From contig CBFGSB010000144.1 of the NCBI GenBank assembly GCA_965651325.1, positions 1 through 7,660 of the forward strand: DNA of 7,660 bases, given 5' to 3'. Shown piece after piece: positions 6,542-7,660 of this stretch (its first letter is position 1; every line of letters begins with the position of its first letter). The stretch is from IDS-8 sp965651325. GTDB lineage: Bacteria > Pseudomonadota > Gammaproteobacteria > Steroidobacterales > Woeseiaceae. The notes below the pieces were generated by a model that was not told the DNA's origin, ran no database searches, and saw nothing but the letters and a program-made list of their open reading frames with translations. Made by a program: the position numbers and the translations under genes.

Positions 6542-7329
6542 CGGTGCCCGTGCGTGCCCGTAAACGCTTCGGCCAGCACTTCCTCACCAGTCCGCACTAC
6601 ATCGAGCGCATCGTCGCCGCAATCGCGGCGAAACCCGGTGACACGCTGGTGGAGATCGGCCCCGGCCGCGGTGCCATCACGGAGCCGCTGGCGAAATCGG
6701 GAGCACGCCTGCACGCGATCGAGCTCGACCGCGACCTGGCGCGCCTGCTCGAACAGCGCTTCGCCGGCACCGGGAACGTGTCCGTCGTCGAGGCCGACGC
6801 GCTGCGCTTCGACTTCGGAAGTCTTGGCCCGGGCCTCCGCGTGACGGGCAACCTCCCGTACAACATCTCCACCCCGCTCCTCTTTCACCTGCTCGGGTTT
6901 GCCGCTTGCCTGGACGACCTGCACTTCATGCTGCAGAAGGAAGTCGTCGACCGCCTCGCCGCTTCGCCCGGCACCAAGGCCTACGGCCGGCTGACGATCA
7001 TGCTGGGCTGCCGCATGACGGTGGAGCCGCTGTTCGACGTCCCGCCGGATGCGTTCACGCCGCCGCCCAAGGTCACGTCGGCCGTGGTCAGGCTGCGGCC
7101 GCGGCCACCCCGGGAGATCGCGCTCGGGAACGAGGCCGCGCTGTCGAAGCTGGTCGCACGGGCATTCAGCCAGCGCCGCAAGACGCTGCGCAATGCATTG
7201 AAGGGAGCGGCTGGCCCGGAAGACCTGGAGGCGAGCGGTATCGACCCCGCGGCACGACCCGAAACCGTGCCCATCCCCGACTGGGTCGCCCTCGCCAACC
7301 GCCTTTCAGCTAAAATGGACGGGTCATGA
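6538..7329 (+). CDS. rsmA: 16S rRNA (adenine(1518)-N6/adenine(1519)-N6)-dimethyltransferase RsmA (KsgA)
   Basis: RsmA/KsgA transfers four methyl groups from S-adenosylmethionine to two adjacent adenosines in the 3'-terminal hairpin of 16S rRNA, a late check on 30S assembly; its loss classically gives kasugamycin resistance. The 263-residue protein opens with RKRFGQHFL (8-16), the family's N-terminal signature. The SAM-binding loop VEIGPGRGAITEPL (38-51), the acidic ELDRD (62-66) and EADAL (85-89) follow. The catalytic NLPYNIS motif (105-111) comes next, then LQKEVVDRL (132-140) and the C-terminal substrate-binding PPDAFTPPPKV (169-179) and AFSQRRKTLRNAL (209-221). The reading frame is open far upstream, inside pdxA, but the ATG at 6538 begins exactly where family members begin. 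It overlaps the pdxA stop by 4 bp, with a GGAG about 11 nt upstream. Its TGA overlaps the apaG ATG in the same way, which suggests coupled translation of all three. Confidence 0.98.
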   Translation: MTVPVRARKRFGQHFLTSPHYIERIVAAIAAKPGDTLVEIGPGRGAITEPLAKSGARLHAIELDRDLARLLEQRFAGTGNVSVVEADALRFDFGSLGPGLRVTGNLPYNISTPLLFHLLGFAACLDDLHFMLQKEVVDRLAASPGTKAYGRLTIMLGCRMTVEPLFDVPPDAFTPPPKVTSAVVRLRPRPPREIALGNEAALSKLVARAFSQRRKTLRNALKGAAGPEDLEASGIDPAARPETVPIPDWVALANRLSAKMDGS

Positions 7330-7660
7330 GCGAACCCGATTGCAAGATCAGCATCGAAGTGGCCACCGACTACATCGATGACCAGTCCGAGCCGGACAGC
7401 GGGCGTTATGTCTTCGCCTATACCATCACCATCGCCAACCTCGGCAAGCAGCCCGCGAGGCTCCTGAGCCGCCACTGGGTCATCACCGACGCCAACGGCA
7501 AGGTCCAGGAGGTTCGGGGCGACGGTGTGGTAGGCGAGCAGCCGCACCTGAACCCGGGGGAGAAATTCCGCTATTCGAGCGGCGCGATCCTGGAGACGCC
7601 GGTGGGCGCCATGCAGGGCAGCTACCACATGGAAGCCGACAACGGCGTCAACTTCGACGC
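7326..7660 (+). CDS. apaG: ApaG (Co2+/Mg2+ efflux family protein), 3' end cut by the window
   Basis: The first 111 codons are present and run off the right edge; by comparison with the usual length of about 125 residues, roughly 15 are missing. ApaG is a small fibronectin-III-like beta-sandwich protein whose biochemical role is still unsettled; mutants of the homologue CorD affect Co2+ resistance and Mg2+ transport. Recognisable parts are YVFAYTITIANLG (28-40), RHWVITDANG (49-58), the glycine-rich GDGVVGEQP (65-73), and PGEKFRYSSGAILETPVGAMQG (77-98, typical PGE and SGA motifs). No signal peptide or membrane segment is visible, so it should be cytoplasmic. The ATG overlaps the rsmA TGA by 4 bp; a modest GGACGG lies a few bases upstream. 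In many relatives apaH, the diadenosine tetraphosphatase, follows, but the window ends too soon to show it. Confidence 0.96.
   Translation, partial: MSEPDCKISIEVATDYIDDQSEPDSGRYVFAYTITIANLGKQPARLLSRHWVITDANGKVQEVRGDGVVGEQPHLNPGEKFRYSSGAILETPVGAMQGSYHMEADNGVNFD

Noticed and set aside
5815..7329. An apparent 504-residue protein extending rsmA upstream through pdxA
   Set aside because: The upstream half is pdxA read in another frame. The real RsmA start is the ATG at 6538, which matches the family N-terminus and overlaps the pdxA stop by 4 bp.

Overview
The window is a GC-rich chromosomal segment (roughly two-thirds G+C by eye) from a gammaproteobacterium. The best evidence is the gene order lptD-surA-pdxA-rsmA-apaG on the + strand, a cluster conserved across Gammaproteobacteria, together with a divergent amgK-murU pair. 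That pair is found in Pseudomonas-like and related lineages but not in E. coli. Base composition and codon use look uniform, and there is no sign of mobile DNA, phage or CRISPR. I cannot name a genus from the sequence alone.

Layout. Positions 1-198 contain no recognisable gene. They hold a GC-rich tandem repeat (41-bp unit, just over three copies) and a small hairpin beyond the end of murU. Positions 199 to about 1925 (- strand) carry amgK and murU, overlapping by 4 bp (ATGA); they are the anomeric kinase and uridylyltransferase of the MurNAc recycling route to UDP-MurNAc. Positions 1926-2002 are the divergent intergenic region. From 2003 to the right edge the + strand is almost fully coding: lptD (outer-membrane LPS translocon), surA (periplasmic chaperone/PPIase), pdxA (pyridoxal phosphate synthesis), rsmA/ksgA (16S rRNA dimethyladenosine methyltransferase) and apaG, which is cut by the window edge. 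The gaps are 38 and 22 nt, followed by two 4-bp ATGA overlaps, so this is very probably one operon.

How the genes fit together. AmgK and MurU feed salvaged wall sugar back into peptidoglycan synthesis. LptD is the last step of LPS export, and SurA is the chaperone that helps outer-membrane barrels such as LptD fold. The left and centre of the window are therefore cell-envelope biogenesis, while pdxA, rsmA and apaG are housekeeping genes traditionally co-transcribed with surA. All five complete proteins with well-known motifs retain their key residues, including the four LptD cysteines.

I found no evidence of an undescribed system. The points worth a second look are small: non-ATG and ambiguous starts at the amgK/lptD divergence, the 41-bp repeat, a hairpin in place of a ribosome-binding site before pdxA, and a cysteine pair in SurA.
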